A stretch of DNA of 64,000 nt, taken from contig NC_090290.1 of NCBI RefSeq assembly GCF_037392515.1, positions 18,241,753-18,305,752 of the forward strand, written 5' to 3'. The DNA comes from Haliotis asinina. Taxonomy: Eukaryota; Mollusca; Gastropoda; Lepetellida; Haliotidae. Below the pieces are notes generated by a model. It saw only the letters and a list, made by a program, of their open reading frames with translations. It ran no database searches and was not told the DNA's origin. Positions 11,201-22,700 of the stretch are shown here, piece after piece; the first letter of the stretch is position 1; each line of letters begins with the position of its first letter. A program made the translations under genes and the position numbers.

Positions 11201-14084
11201 TTCCAACATCTTTGGATTTCCTCTCATTTGTAAACTTTGTTTTGAATTTTCCTCATTTTGTAAAAATGCAAAATCATTTTTCAAGGAACCACTGTTTTAT
11301 CTTAGGCTAGAACTAAAGCAGTTACTTGAAGATAGAAATGATAGGTCTGGCATTTTGGTTCTGATGCTGCTGTGTGAAGACAAATTGAACCTGACTAGGT
11401 TAGACAGTGGAGATGAAGACAAGGAAATGGACACGATGGTCAAAACTGTTCAAGACCTGGTGCCTAATGCTACACGTTCAGGAATATACAAAGCAGCTAA
11501 AAGTTTTCGAGGTACATTCTTCACTAGAGGAGACACTATCGGCTTTGCCCACTCTTCGATCTATGATGCTTGTGCCTGTGCCTTGTACAATATCAGTCCT
11601 GTCTTTGTTCTGAAGCATTGTAGTGATGACTTTCTGTTTGAAAGGGTACAAGGTGAAAAGGTTGAAGAAACTAAAGTTGATGATCATCTCCATCTGATAT
11701 ATGTCTCAGATAATTATGATGACATACTAACCACAAGGTTTGCACATTCTATTAAACAAGGAAAGTTTTCTCAATCAGTGACACATCCAGTTCTGAAACG
11801 AGACACTACAGCTTTCAAACTGCTGAACAAACTTCAGTCTGATAAAGCAAAGCACCACCATCAGCATAATCAAACTGATTCTAAAGATGAACTTTGGTTT
11901 CACAGAAGAGAAAAAGGAAAATGTTTTCTGTACTGGGCAGTTCTTGGACATAATGCACATCTAGTTACAGATATAGAACACACAACTGGAGAAGAGTTCT
12001 CTCAAGACGAGATCAGTCAAGCTATGGAAGGGTGTGCACAAAGCAACAATGTGACAGTTTTGAAATGGCTCTTTACTCGCTGTGAAAAACATGATCATCA
12101 ACAGACACTGAACAGACTTCTGTTGCAGGCAGCTGAAAATGGCAGTTCTGGCATTCTAGTGTATCTGCTCCATGAAGGTGCTGATGTTGACACGAGAGAC
12201 AATGACTTCCATCAAAACATCTTCCATCTGGTCTGTAAGACAGGAATGGAAAAATCCCTGAAAGTCCTGTTACATAGGAAACCTGGAGTTAGTGCTATAG
12301 ACTCTGCTGATGTGAATGGCAGAACACCTGTCATGGTTGCAGCACAAGCAACATCACTAGGATGTTTTGAGTTACTACGGAAAATGTCAAACTTGAAAGT
12401 GAAAGATAAATTTTGCAATAGAATTATTCATATTGCCTGTCATGGTGGCAACAAGGATATTGTGAAATACCTCCTGTCTCCTTCTAACATCAACAGTAGA
12501 GGTGAGCATGGATGGACGGCTTTGATGAATGCAGCTGTCAGTGGACATCAAAGTGTGTTTGACCTCCTTGTGTCCAACCAAGCTGACATGACACTGCTGG
12601 ATACATATGGTGATAGTTTACTTCACCTTGCCTGTCAGGGTGGTAACACTGCTATAGTACAACACCTCCTGTCTCCCTCTAACATCAACAGTAAAGGGAA
12701 ACATGGATGGACAACTTTAATGAAAGCAGCTGTCCATGGACATCAAAGTGTGTTTGACCTCCTTGTGTCCAACCAAGCTGACCTGACAATGGTGGATACA
12801 TATGGTGATAGTTTACTTCATCTAGCATGTCAGGGTGGTAACACTGCTATAGTACAACACCTCCTGTCTCCCTCTAACATCAACAGTAAAGGGAGACATG
12901 GATGGACAGCTTTAATGAAAGCAGCTGTCAATGGACATCAAAGTGTGTTTGACTTCCTTGTGTCCAACCAAGCTGACCTGACAATGGTGGATACATATGG
13001 TGATAGTTTACTTCATCTTGCCTGTCGTGGTGGTAACACTGCTATAGTACAACACCTCCTTTCTCCTTCCAACATCAACAGTAGAGGGAGACATGGATGG
13101 ACGCCACTGATGAATGCAGCTGTCACTGGAAATCAAAGTGTGTTTGACCTTCTTGTGTCCAACCAAGCTGACCTGACAATGATGTCAACATCTGGTGATA
13201 GTTTACTTCATCTTGCCTGTCGTGGTGGGAAGACTGCTATAGTAAGACGCCTCCTGTCTCCTTCCAACATCAACATTAGAGGTCAGTATGACTGGACACC
13301 ATCAATGCAAGCAGCTGTCAGTGGACATCAAAGTGTGTTTGACCTCCTTGTGTCCAACCAGGCCGACTTGACACTACTGGATATATTTGGTGATACTTAT
13401 CTTCATCTTGCCTGTCAGGGTGGTAACACTTGTATAGTAAGACACGTCCTGTCTCCTTCTAACATCAACAGTCGAGGGAGACATGGATGGACACCACTCA
13501 TGAAGGCAGCTGTGATTGGACATCTAAGTGTGTTTGACCTTCTTGTATCCAACCAAGCTGACGTGACGCTGGTGGATACATATGGTGATAGTTTACTTCA
13601 TCTTGCCTGTCGTGGTGGTAACACTGCTATAGTACAACACCTGCTGTCTCCCTCTAACATCAACAGCAGAGGTCAGTATGGCTGGACACCATCAATGGAA
13701 GTAGCTGCCGGTGGACATCAAAGTGTGTTTGACCTCCTTGTGTCCAGCCAGGCTGACCTGACACTACTGGATATATTTGGTGATAGTTTACTTCATCTTG
13801 CCTGTCGTGGTGGTAACACTGGTATAGTACAACACCTGCTGTCTCCTTCTAACATCAACAGTCGAGGGAGACATGGATGGACACCACTCATGAAGGCAGT
13901 TGTCCATGGACATCAAAGTGTGTTTGACCTCCTTGTGTCCAACCAAGCTGACCTGACACTACTGGACACATCTGGTCACAGTTTATATCATCTTGCCTGT
14001 CAGGTTGGGAACACTGCTATAGTACAACACCTGCTGTCTCCCCCTAACATCAACAGTACAACTGAGCATGGATGGAAGATCTAA
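8287..14084 (+). CDS. STAND-type P-loop NTPase with ankyrin repeats, three exons
   Basis: Spliced model: 8287-8515, 9356-9439, 10525-14084, 3873 nt, 1290 residues. Both introns are phase 1 with GT-AG ends (cag|gtaggt, ttggcag|gt; gag|gtgagt, cttcacag|at), and the frame joins cleanly. Residues 1-76 are low complexity with a repeated QPEGH motif. The NTPase has Walker A GASGEGKTT (141-149) and Walker B VFLIVDDLFG (186-195), followed by a FGFPLICKLC motif in the family's helical or winged region. This is the novel-STAND (nSTAND3-like) layout found in multigene families of molluscs and other invertebrates. Ankyrin-type repeats begin near residue 636, and from residue 766 they are eight near-identical 65-residue double repeats. 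Such proteins are presumed intracellular sensors that oligomerise on nucleotide exchange; the ligand is unknown. The start is the first ATG of the open frame, but extra 5' exons (such as HEPN or death-fold modules) cannot be excluded. The stop at 14082-14084 lies inside a repeat, and the array continues in frame beyond it. Confidence 0.85.
8516..9355 (+). other. Intron 1 of the NTPase-ankyrin gene with a family B SINE fragment
   Basis: Phase-1 GT-AG intron. About 8796-8968 is the 3' half of a family B SINE on the plus strand (gacttggttgacacatgtca through the aaactaaactcact tail). The rest is unique sequence with no gene. Confidence 0.7.
9541..10110 (+). repeat. Three diverged tandem copies of a dispersed repeat, period about 173 bp
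   Basis: In intron 2, agcataactcaagaaccgtt (9561), agcagaactcaaaaacg (9734) and agcacaactcaaaaacc (9908) start successive copies. Each contains tgccttttgctatttnca and a ccatggaaacaatt-type motif. Related single copies lie at about 45235-45590 and 46640-46780. Their shared right end reads gatatgtcatcttc...gatgactct or its decayed form. The family is unclassified. Confidence 0.75.
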
Positions 14085-14510
14085 ATCAATGCAGCTGTCC
14101 ATGGACATCAAACTGTTTTTGACCTCCTTGTGTCCAACCAAGCTGACCTGACTCTGTTGGACACATCTGGTGACAGTTTACTTCATCATGCCTGTCAGGG
14201 TGGGAACACTGCCATAGTACAACACCTCCTATCTCCCTCCAACATCAACAGTAGAGGGAGGCATGGTTGGACGCCACTCATGAAGGCAGCTGTCAGTGGA
14301 CATCAAAGTGTGTTTGATCTCCTTGTGTCCAACCAAGCTGACCTGACACTGGTGTCAACATCTGGTGATAGTTTACTTCATCTTGCCTGTCAGGGTGGTA
14401 ACACTGCTATAGTACAACACCTCCTATCTCCCTCTAACATCAACAGTAGAGGGAGTCATGGATACAGGCTGGTATTGAAGGCTGCCTTGTATGGATATAG
14501 ATGTTGCTGA
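12507..14510 (+). repeat. Coding tandem array of 195-bp ankyrin units
   Basis: Starting at 12507, a unit encoding HGWTxLMxAAVxGHQSVFDL, LVSNQADLTLLDTxGDSLLH and LACxGGNTAIVQHLLSPSNI plus NSRGx repeats every 195 bp. Starts are 12507, 12702, 12897, 13092, 13287, 13482, 13677, 13872, 14067 and 14262, with a partial unit at 14457. Each unit is two ankyrin repeats (33 + 32 residues). Copies are far more alike in DNA than ankyrin folding requires, which indicates recent amplification or gene conversion. Differences concentrate at a few positions (T/P, N/K, H/N/S, L/M, Q/R). Confidence 0.93.
14085..14510 (+). pseudogene. In-frame continuation of the ankyrin array after the stop
   Basis: The frame after the TAA at 14082-14084 is the same and stays open to the TGA at 14508-14510, encoding two more 65-residue units and a degenerate last one (HGYRLVLKAALYGYRCC). 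The stop sits where other units read HGWTPLM, in a stretch of equal length, so it arose by substitution and not frameshift. The gene was probably longer until recently. Alternatives are a polymorphic stop, an assembly error or read-through. Confidence 0.8.
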
Positions 14511-15560
14511 CCTCCACCAAGCTGACCTGACACTTCTGACAGTAATGAGGATATGAGGATATAGCTGTCATGGGCTGGGGGGCATCGTTCATTATCAGTT
14601 CACTAGCCTCACAGACTAAACTGTGAGGGATTTCAGTCTGGAAGTCTGACAATGATCATCTATTCAACAATTAATTTAAGGTAGAAAGATCATTTTATTT
14701 TCAAGTGGGGTTTTGCACTGGAATTTCTTGAAATAACAGATGATATGTAGAGACAAAATAATGTGCAACATATGACTGAAATGAAAATTTGTTTGCTGGG
14801 GGGAAATTTGCCTTTATGAATGTTTATTCTTCCTGATCCCACTCCTGCCAATAATATGACACAAGACCATTTTGTCAGAAACCTGTATGTGCTTGATGTC
14901 TGTTCTTGACATTACAAGAAACATGACCCATTTGCGTTCTTAGACATGCTGAATACCCACCGTGCTCATTGGAAGGATGTCATATTGGTGGATGAACATC
15001 GGATCTACTTCAGACATGAAACTCTATTTGTGTTTAATTCCATCAGTAATGATCACTGCTGATGCTATAGAAATTGCTATTTTCAAGATGTATTAACCTG
15101 TTATATACCACACATTTGCTAATGATGATGATGATGATGATGATGGTTTATTGATAAGATAGCTATTGCCAGCTGGTCACCTTATTTTTGCAAATGTGTA
15201 TTACTGAATACAGTTGAATCATTTCAAATGGGATTTTTGTCTTGATTATGTATGTCACTGAAGATTTTTCTAAGCTCTAATGATGAGGATGATGATGAAT
15301 TTGTCCCAAATTAGACCCCCAAAATAAGTATTCATGGAGAGTTCAATTATGGAGATAAAGTGTATGTATTGTCTACCAGTTACCTGAACTTGCATGTAAC
15401 CTTGCTGTCAAATACACTGTCATTTAAGAAAGTGGTCAAATGTAGCACATTTGTGATTACACTTTCTCAGGCATGTAGATTCTAGTACTTTTGTTGAGTT
15501 GAATCCCACACTCTTAGTCAAGCAACTAATTACCAGCATTAAAAGTCAGCTGCCCATCCC
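14511..15560. other. No gene seen; 3' flank of the ankyrin gene
   Basis: AT-rich sequence with a short (gat)n microsatellite at about 15120-15145 and another gatgatgatg cluster near 15283. I could not place a convincing poly(A) signal for the upstream gene. Confidence 0.5.
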
Positions 15561-15574
15561 TAGGGGATGGAACC

Positions 15575-15755
15575 ACAGAGCTGGTCAGATGTAAAACTTG
15601 CCAGCTCTGACAAAAACTTACCTGCCCACAAAATATCTTCATATACATGTCTAAATTTTGTCCCAGCCATCCGGCAGGTGAATTGGATAATCTGGCAGTC
15701 CTTGTGGGAAATAACCCGTGCCAGACACATAGACATTTCTAACGCTGCTAACCCA
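15575..15755 (+). repeat. Dispersed repeat, copy 1 (matches 26750-26930)
   Basis: The segment runs from tcagatgtaaaacttgccag, through tatcttcatatacatgtct and gaattggataatctggcagt, to gacacatagacattt. It is matched in the same order and strand at 26750-26930, with roughly three quarters of bases alike by eye. Neither copy has a domain or clear end repeats. It is unclassified. Confidence 0.65.
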
Positions 15756-15954
15756 TCTGGGGCAGCCTCAGTGGCTGTGTGGGTTAGATGGCTGACAGTT
15801 TGTACTTGTTCAAAGAATAAGTCAGTTTTGTTTCAGAAGAAAGGTACATGATTTGAATACACAACAATATGTTTAATAGTAAATATACTAGAAATTGTTA
15901 AAATATCAGTAAGTCAGTCAATTACCCATGAAGATCAGAGTTAGAATTGGTCTT

Positions 15955-16130
15955 CAGCAACCCATCCTCGTCATAAAAGCTGACTAACGAGATCTGGGTG
16001 TCAGACTCACTTGGTTGACACGCCATCGTATCCCATTTGTCTAGAGTGATGCTCATGGTTTTGATCACTGGATTGTCTGGTCTAAACTCAATCAGTTAAA
16101 GACGCCACATAGCTGGAATATTGCTGATTG
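15955..16130 (+). mobile_element. Family B SINE, degraded
   Basis: Matches the body from ggtcttcagcaacccat through gatcactggattgtctggtc to agctggaatattgctga; the tail is lost. Confidence 0.75.
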
Positions 16131-16880
16131 TTGAACAAACTGCATCATGTTCCCTACTACCCAGGCCTTTCTACTATGTTCTCAATATGTAGCAAGTCTA
16201 CATTTTCTCAAGTTTAGGTTCTAAATCTCTCATCTCCTTTACTATTTAAGTGCAATTATTTGTTTCTTTCTAAACGTATACATTCGGAGAATAAGGTGAA
16301 TTGTGAGTGTATCAGGCGATATCAGGCCTGGGCTTCATACAATGTACCTTTGTGGGGAATTGAATGCATGTGTTCAGTGCGACAAGCAGACTCTTATTAT
16401 CAGGCTACACCTTACTCCCCCAGTCACAAGAGTTACCTACTGGCAATATCCTCATAACAATGTTCCACATTACATTTTTAATATCTCACACTTTAAGAAT
16501 GTTTTGTAGGTCACTAGGTGTTTGTCATTCCCCAAGTACATATTTGATTAGCATGATTATGTTCTCCAATTATCCATGGAGTAGTGGAAACTGAGAAAGG
16601 ATAGAGGTATCTTTTTAGGACGTTAATGCGTTGATATGTAATAAAACCTCCAGATAACCTGCACAGTTGCTTAAAATAACAAATCAATACATCTGAAAAG
16701 AAGCATACTTTGTACTTTGAAAAGAATTACAACACGTCTTGATCACAAGTATTGTTACAGATGGTTTGTTGGGTGATTGAATGCAGGAATCATGAATCAA
16801 TAACTGCATTGTATAATTCACTGATGCTAATTGTTAGGCAAATTGTAATGTCCTTCGTTAACAGCCAGTAAATCGGAAGA
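16131..16880. other. No gene seen
   Basis: AT-rich intergenic sequence. Short overlapping open frames near 16260-16590 have no domain and include a degraded SINE-like stretch (gggcttcatacaatgtacctttgtggggaatt, reverse of the family A body). Confidence 0.5.
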
Positions 16881-17154
16881 GTGAGTGAGTGAGTGAGTTT
16901 GGTTTTACGCCACACTCGGCAATATTCCAGCTATGTGGCGGCGGTCTGTAAATAATCAAGTCTGGACCAAACAATCCAGTCAAAAACATCATGAGCATCG
17001 ATCTGCGCAACTGGGATCCGATGACATGTGTCAAATCAAGTCAGCTAGCCTGACCACCCGATCCTGTTAGTCACCTCTCACAACAAGCATTGTCGCATTT
17101 ATGGCAAGCATGGGATGCCGAGGGCCTATTCTACGGCCTATACCTTCACGGGTC
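16881..17154 (-). mobile_element. Family B SINE, nearly full length
   Basis: Read on the minus strand it runs from a gacccgtgaagg-like start (17154) to the agctggaatattgccgagtg tail and (actc)n at 16881. The order of motifs is the same as in the 30808-31075 copy. It lies between the two genes, just past the INSIG poly(A) region. Confidence 0.85.
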
Positions 17155-17379
17155 CCCAAGACATGAGTTCAGTTCCCCGTGTAAGACACTAATTCTGGCG
17201 TCCTAAGGTGTTACTGCTGGAATATGGCTCACAGCAGCTAAAAAATATAAATACTAGTCCACAAAATCACAAACAAGGCAGACAGTTTTCTGAAACTACC
17301 TCCAATGCAAATTCTCTATGAATATGTAAAGATTTAATTCAAGCCTCCAAAAAGTAACTCAGTGAAATGACAAACCGCC

Positions 17380-19745
17380 TGTTGGAATTGTGGTCATATT
17401 TATTTGCCCTGGAATAACATAATTATTCATGGCAAGATTTAATTACAAATATTTACATATGTACATACAAGGTAGTTAATTACACACTGGTGCATCACAC
17501 ACCTGACATACACAACAAAACATTCTGTCTCTATCATACACATGAGCATCACCAACAATAATTTTTGTAAAATCAAAGGAAAACTGTGATACCATGTCAC
17601 CCCCGATCCCCTCAAGACATTCCCGTTCCTGTTCACAGTCCAAAATATCCATTCAAGATCATTGGCATTCAAAAACACTTAATATATTGGACATTTCTTT
17701 GTGGACGATACACAGGATTCTATTGAGAAAACACCTACAACAGTGTCTCACTGGTGTACCAGTTTACAGCGAGATGAGTGTAGAATCGTTTCAGAATTAA
17801 GGGAATGTGGCCTAACATAGTTTATAAGGGAACAGTGGATGTTTTCAGATTAGCTTATGCTTTTACCTCTTATGCTTTAAAATAGACCAAACACCAGACA
17901 AAAGCAAATTTTAGTACCTTACCGAAAATCCAATAAAATTAATCAAATCTTTGCAACTGTGAGATTCTTATGCTCCTATATTTGACAATACTTCCCGAAA
18001 GGTTTCCCTATTTTGATATTCAAATATTTCATATTTATTAGGTTAAAGATACAAAATCTTACAATGATGAATAAATGGGTATAATGAGGCCTACTACCTA
18101 TGCCCAATGCAAAAACTATGATTACTCATAGATGATACAAACATGTGACACTTTTTATCAACATTGTTCAAAAAGTTATATCAACATTCACACCAAAACC
18201 TAATATACTATGGAATGAGTATCAAACAATGAAAGGGTGATGTAGGTTAATTCAAACCTGTAGGTTCCATCAAATTTTGATAACACATGTAGACAGGTTA
18301 TTATTTACAAGATAACTCCAATCAACTCATATTGCACATAATGTTGCCCTATTGCATGCTTTTTAGACCTGACAACTCTAGTGGTAGAGTTACATCCCTT
18401 TAAATACAATTTGAGGCATGGTCGTGTCCTTTTGAGTGCAATCTCAATTAGTCAGTCCTTCAGTTTTCAAAATCAACATAAACAACATAAATCTTGTTCA
18501 ATTCTTGTTTCCAACAACATCAGAAAGTGAACCAAAGCAAGATAGTTGACAAAATACTGCAGATTAATGGCAGCATGGAAGAAACTTTCTTCTTTTCCTT
18601 TCCTTGGATATCAGAAATTCCTGAGCCATGTCAGCAAACTTTTACATGTTTTAAGACCGAATAAATTACACAATTGCTTGCATACATATCTGTAATTCAA
18701 TTACATATACTATATAGTAGTTGAAATATATGTCACTTTTTACATTTGCCATATGCAGTCACCATGGAATGGCCTTTGAGTGCGCTCAACTAAGCTGAAC
18801 TCAGCTAATGAAAACAGCGCTTCAAATATAATGGATTTCATGACAATGGGTTTCCTTTGAGAAAAAGAACAGATGTAACCAGTTGTTGTAGCTACCATAT
18901 TTGATTCCCAAAATCTTTTTTCAATTGACATTGTGGAAAGCATATCTGAAGCTCTCTCATATACTGTCACATCAACATTCAAACCAAAAATATCTATACA
19001 AAGATTTTTGGAAGTCGATGTTATGACTGGAATATAACTAAATGTAACTGAACTAAAAGCAATAATTTACATACCAATTACTAAGTCCATATACTTGTTG
19101 TTTGTCTTAAATGTTTCTGCAAATTTCTAATTTCTAGAGAAATGCAATCATAGTTCGGAATATGCCAATTTAAAGTAATGTTAAAATCCCATGCACTTTG
19201 TATTCTGGGATTCTTAAATTCAAATATCCAAGAAGACCTCAAGGGGTCCATTCATTTAGGAAAAAAACAGTGAACAGATGAACATGACAGATGAATATGA
19301 CAAATTTATCATCACATGTTCAAAGCTAATTTGATGATCGTATACATGCTCTCTAGTTCAGTGCTCTGTCAACTTCACAGAAAATGAAGAAAGAGTCTTA
19401 GAATGTATGATCTTGTATCTTCCACTTGCAACATCACACAGAAAATTGGATGAAGCCGAATCTTTTAACTGTACTGAAGTATTGTGGTGTACTCTGCATC
19501 GCAATGAGTGACGTATCATCGATGTATCACATTGGGACAGCCTCAACCCTTTGATCCGCACAACCGACACAGCTGTCTTGTGAATTATGTCACCTGTACG
19601 TTTCTATGGTAACACCTGCCAGTCATAGGTGACAGCTTGAGATGGTGTTCATATGACACAAACAGTGCATGATAGTCCAACAGCAGAGATAAGTCACTGA
19701 ATTGGTCATCACGAGAATTTAATCCTCACGAGATTCTCAACAAGT
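17380..19745 (-). other. Probable 3' UTR of INSIG
   Basis: From the INSIG stop codon (19748-19746 on the minus strand) about 2.3 kb of AT-rich sequence is free of SINEs, unlike its surroundings. It ends at an AATAAA signal on the minus strand (17404-17399). The extent is inference from that signal and the absence of insertions. Confidence 0.5.
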
Positions 19746-22700
19746 TCACTCTTCCTTTTGTTTGCTGTCATCCTGAAAGGAATGAATGAATTCTTTATGT
19801 TCTAAGCATTAGAAACAGACACAAATAGGAACTCATTCTATGTTACCTCTCTCCAAGTGTGTAATTTCATCCTTAAGTCACGTGATATTGTGCGAGTTTA
19901 ACACTGCTTTCAGCAATATTCAAGTAATATCACGACAGGGAACACCAGAAATAGGCTTCACACATGGTACCTGTACTGTTCTACTATACTGCCCCTATAT
20001 CTTTAGTGGTCGTGAGTTTTAAGTGTATGCCTGTCACAATGAGGACCGGGGTTCGATTCCCCACATGGGCAAAACATGTGAAACCCATTTCCTTGAGTTT
20101 CCAGCTGTGACACTGTTAAAAGCGGAGTAAGACAAAACTTGTTCACTTCCTCTTTCTTCAACAATATTTTGACAGTAAATTTAGGAAGATACTGATAAAT
20201 CGAAATACAATTGCAATGAACGTCTGCTGGTCAAAAGCAAGAGCAATACAACATACAATCAGTTATAAATGGAAATTCATTATCTTTTATATTTCATCTG
20301 ATTTACTCTCAGCATCAAAGAATCAAAATTATAATGGATTAATGAAACACTGTGATTAAGTAAGCACAACTAAAAACAGGTAAACCAGTGAAGGTAGCAC
20401 AAAAACATGCAAGCAGACATACATGAAGATTTAGCCATGAGTTTTGCTCAAGGCAAACTCCTGTCTTTTAAAGTTTTCAAATTTTATGGCACACTTTGAA
20501 TGTATGAACACATACATCCAAAGTTCCAAAATTCCAATGACTACTTACTATTGCAAGTTGTCGTCCAATATTGCCCATCGTTACACCACCCGAGAAAAAC
20601 ACACACGGCAGCCATGACCTCACAAACAGGAAATCTGGCTCTGTGTACCTGGGAAAAACATAATTCAAATTTTAAAATATTTCACACGTATGTATCATCA
20701 GTGAACAACAGACAAGAGAAAGAATATTTATTTGTATTTTGTTGTCATGTTTTCACATTCAGTTTACACAGTTCACTTGATGCAAGAGGTGGTGGGGTAG
20801 CCTAATGGTTAGTGTTTGCTCGTCAGGCTGAAGACCTGGGATTCATTCCCCACATGGGTACAATGTGTGAGGCACATTTCTGGTGCCCCATCCGTGATAT
20901 TACGATGTAAAAGCATACTCAATCACCTCAAAATAACCTCAGCACCAAAATAAACTTGGAATGTGAGTCAAAGGGCTCTTAATGAGCCTAAATTCTGTTC
21001 ATATGGATTGAACTTTCGGAAATTTTAACAAATGAAACTTTTTTCAGATCTAATCTAGTCAAATCATTTTGTATGGTGTTGAAAGGTTCCAAATTTACTG
21101 TTCACTGGTGCCTTCAAATATTCACAGTATGTACACACTATATACACAGTGCCTCTTGGTTTAACAGTCATAGGCAAGAGATGGGTTTTTAAACTTGACT
21201 AAAATGTTGACAACAGCCACTTCACCATAAGCTTATTTGAATGGACCAAATCTTGTTAGCAGCCACACATGGAAAAACCATAAATTTTACGAGAATAATG
21301 AATGTAAATTATTTTGTCCTTTAACTCACCTATAAACTCCATTATAGACTAGAAGCTGAGCTACAAATGTTGCAAGTACGGCAATGGCCACCCCAAGCCC
21401 AAATCCACTCCTGGACCGGTCAAACAACCACCAGAGACCAATAGACATAGCAGCAAGTGAGAGAGAAAGCTGCAGGTTATTGGCAAAGTCAATTTTCTGT
21501 ATCAAGTTAAGGAAGAACAAGCCGTGTGAAATACAAAAATAGGAAACACAGGTGTCTCAGCCATAAGTTCAATGACAATTCGCTTCCAATTGTTTGATAC
21601 TATATCATTAGCTTAGTCTCATAAAATGATATTACACATTGAAAGGTCATTTAATACTCTGTTTCTGGTATTTCTGTGTGATGCCATAATATTGCTAGAA
21701 TACTGCTAGCGCTAACAGTGGTTTAATTGCTTTATGGCTGCGATGTTGTCGATGCCATGTGGATTTTTTTTTACTCACGTTAACAGTGGTATATAAACTA
21801 AACTCACTCAGTCACTTTTTGGCACTGACAAAGTTCTTCACTTCAAAAACATTGGCACTTAATAACAGTATGTACGACACAGAAATAATGCTTGGTAACC
21901 TCAAATTGATTAGTTAATGTAAACAATCTTGCTTTCGGAAGAAGACAGTGAGTGTACTTTCTCTTAAAAAGAATTGCAGTGTCTTAACATGACAAGTCCA
22001 CTTCAAGTAATATTTGACTTAGGGCACATTCCATCATCTAAAACTGTAAAATTAATTGTCAATTTCTTAACCACATTAAAAAAACATTTTCACAATCCTC
22101 ACCACATTAATCATTACATTAGGCATGTGAAAACAGGAGCAATGTGTTCTCGTCAAAGGATACTGCACTTGCATGGTTGATTCCAACGAAGACTGCTACA
22201 CATCGCATCACACTTGACCACTCTCGCTTGAAACAAGGAGTCTCCCCAAGCTTGTGGTCAAGACAAGGATACAGCAAGCCTATCACAGCTGAAAAAATAA
22301 AACAAACCCAAAAGTGAAAAATCAGTTAATCCCATTTCTTGAAAAGCATCCACTTAAATCACAAATCTGTATCCTAACTTAACATTTCAGGTAATTCGAA
22401 ACTCAATTCTATGCTGTTGCCGATATAAGTAGTCATTTGTAACGAATTCTGCTTAAGTCACATTCAACATTATTTTGTCAAGACAAGGATACAGCAAGCC
22501 TATCACAGCTGAAAAAATAAAACAAACCCAAAAGTGAAAAATCAGTTAATCCCATTTCTTGAAAAGCATCCACTTAAATCACAAATCTGTATCCTAATTT
22601 AACATTTCAGGTAATTCGAAACTCAATTCTATGCTGTTGCCGATATAAGTAGGCATTTGTAACGAATTCTGCTTAAGTCACATTCAACATTATTTTGAAA

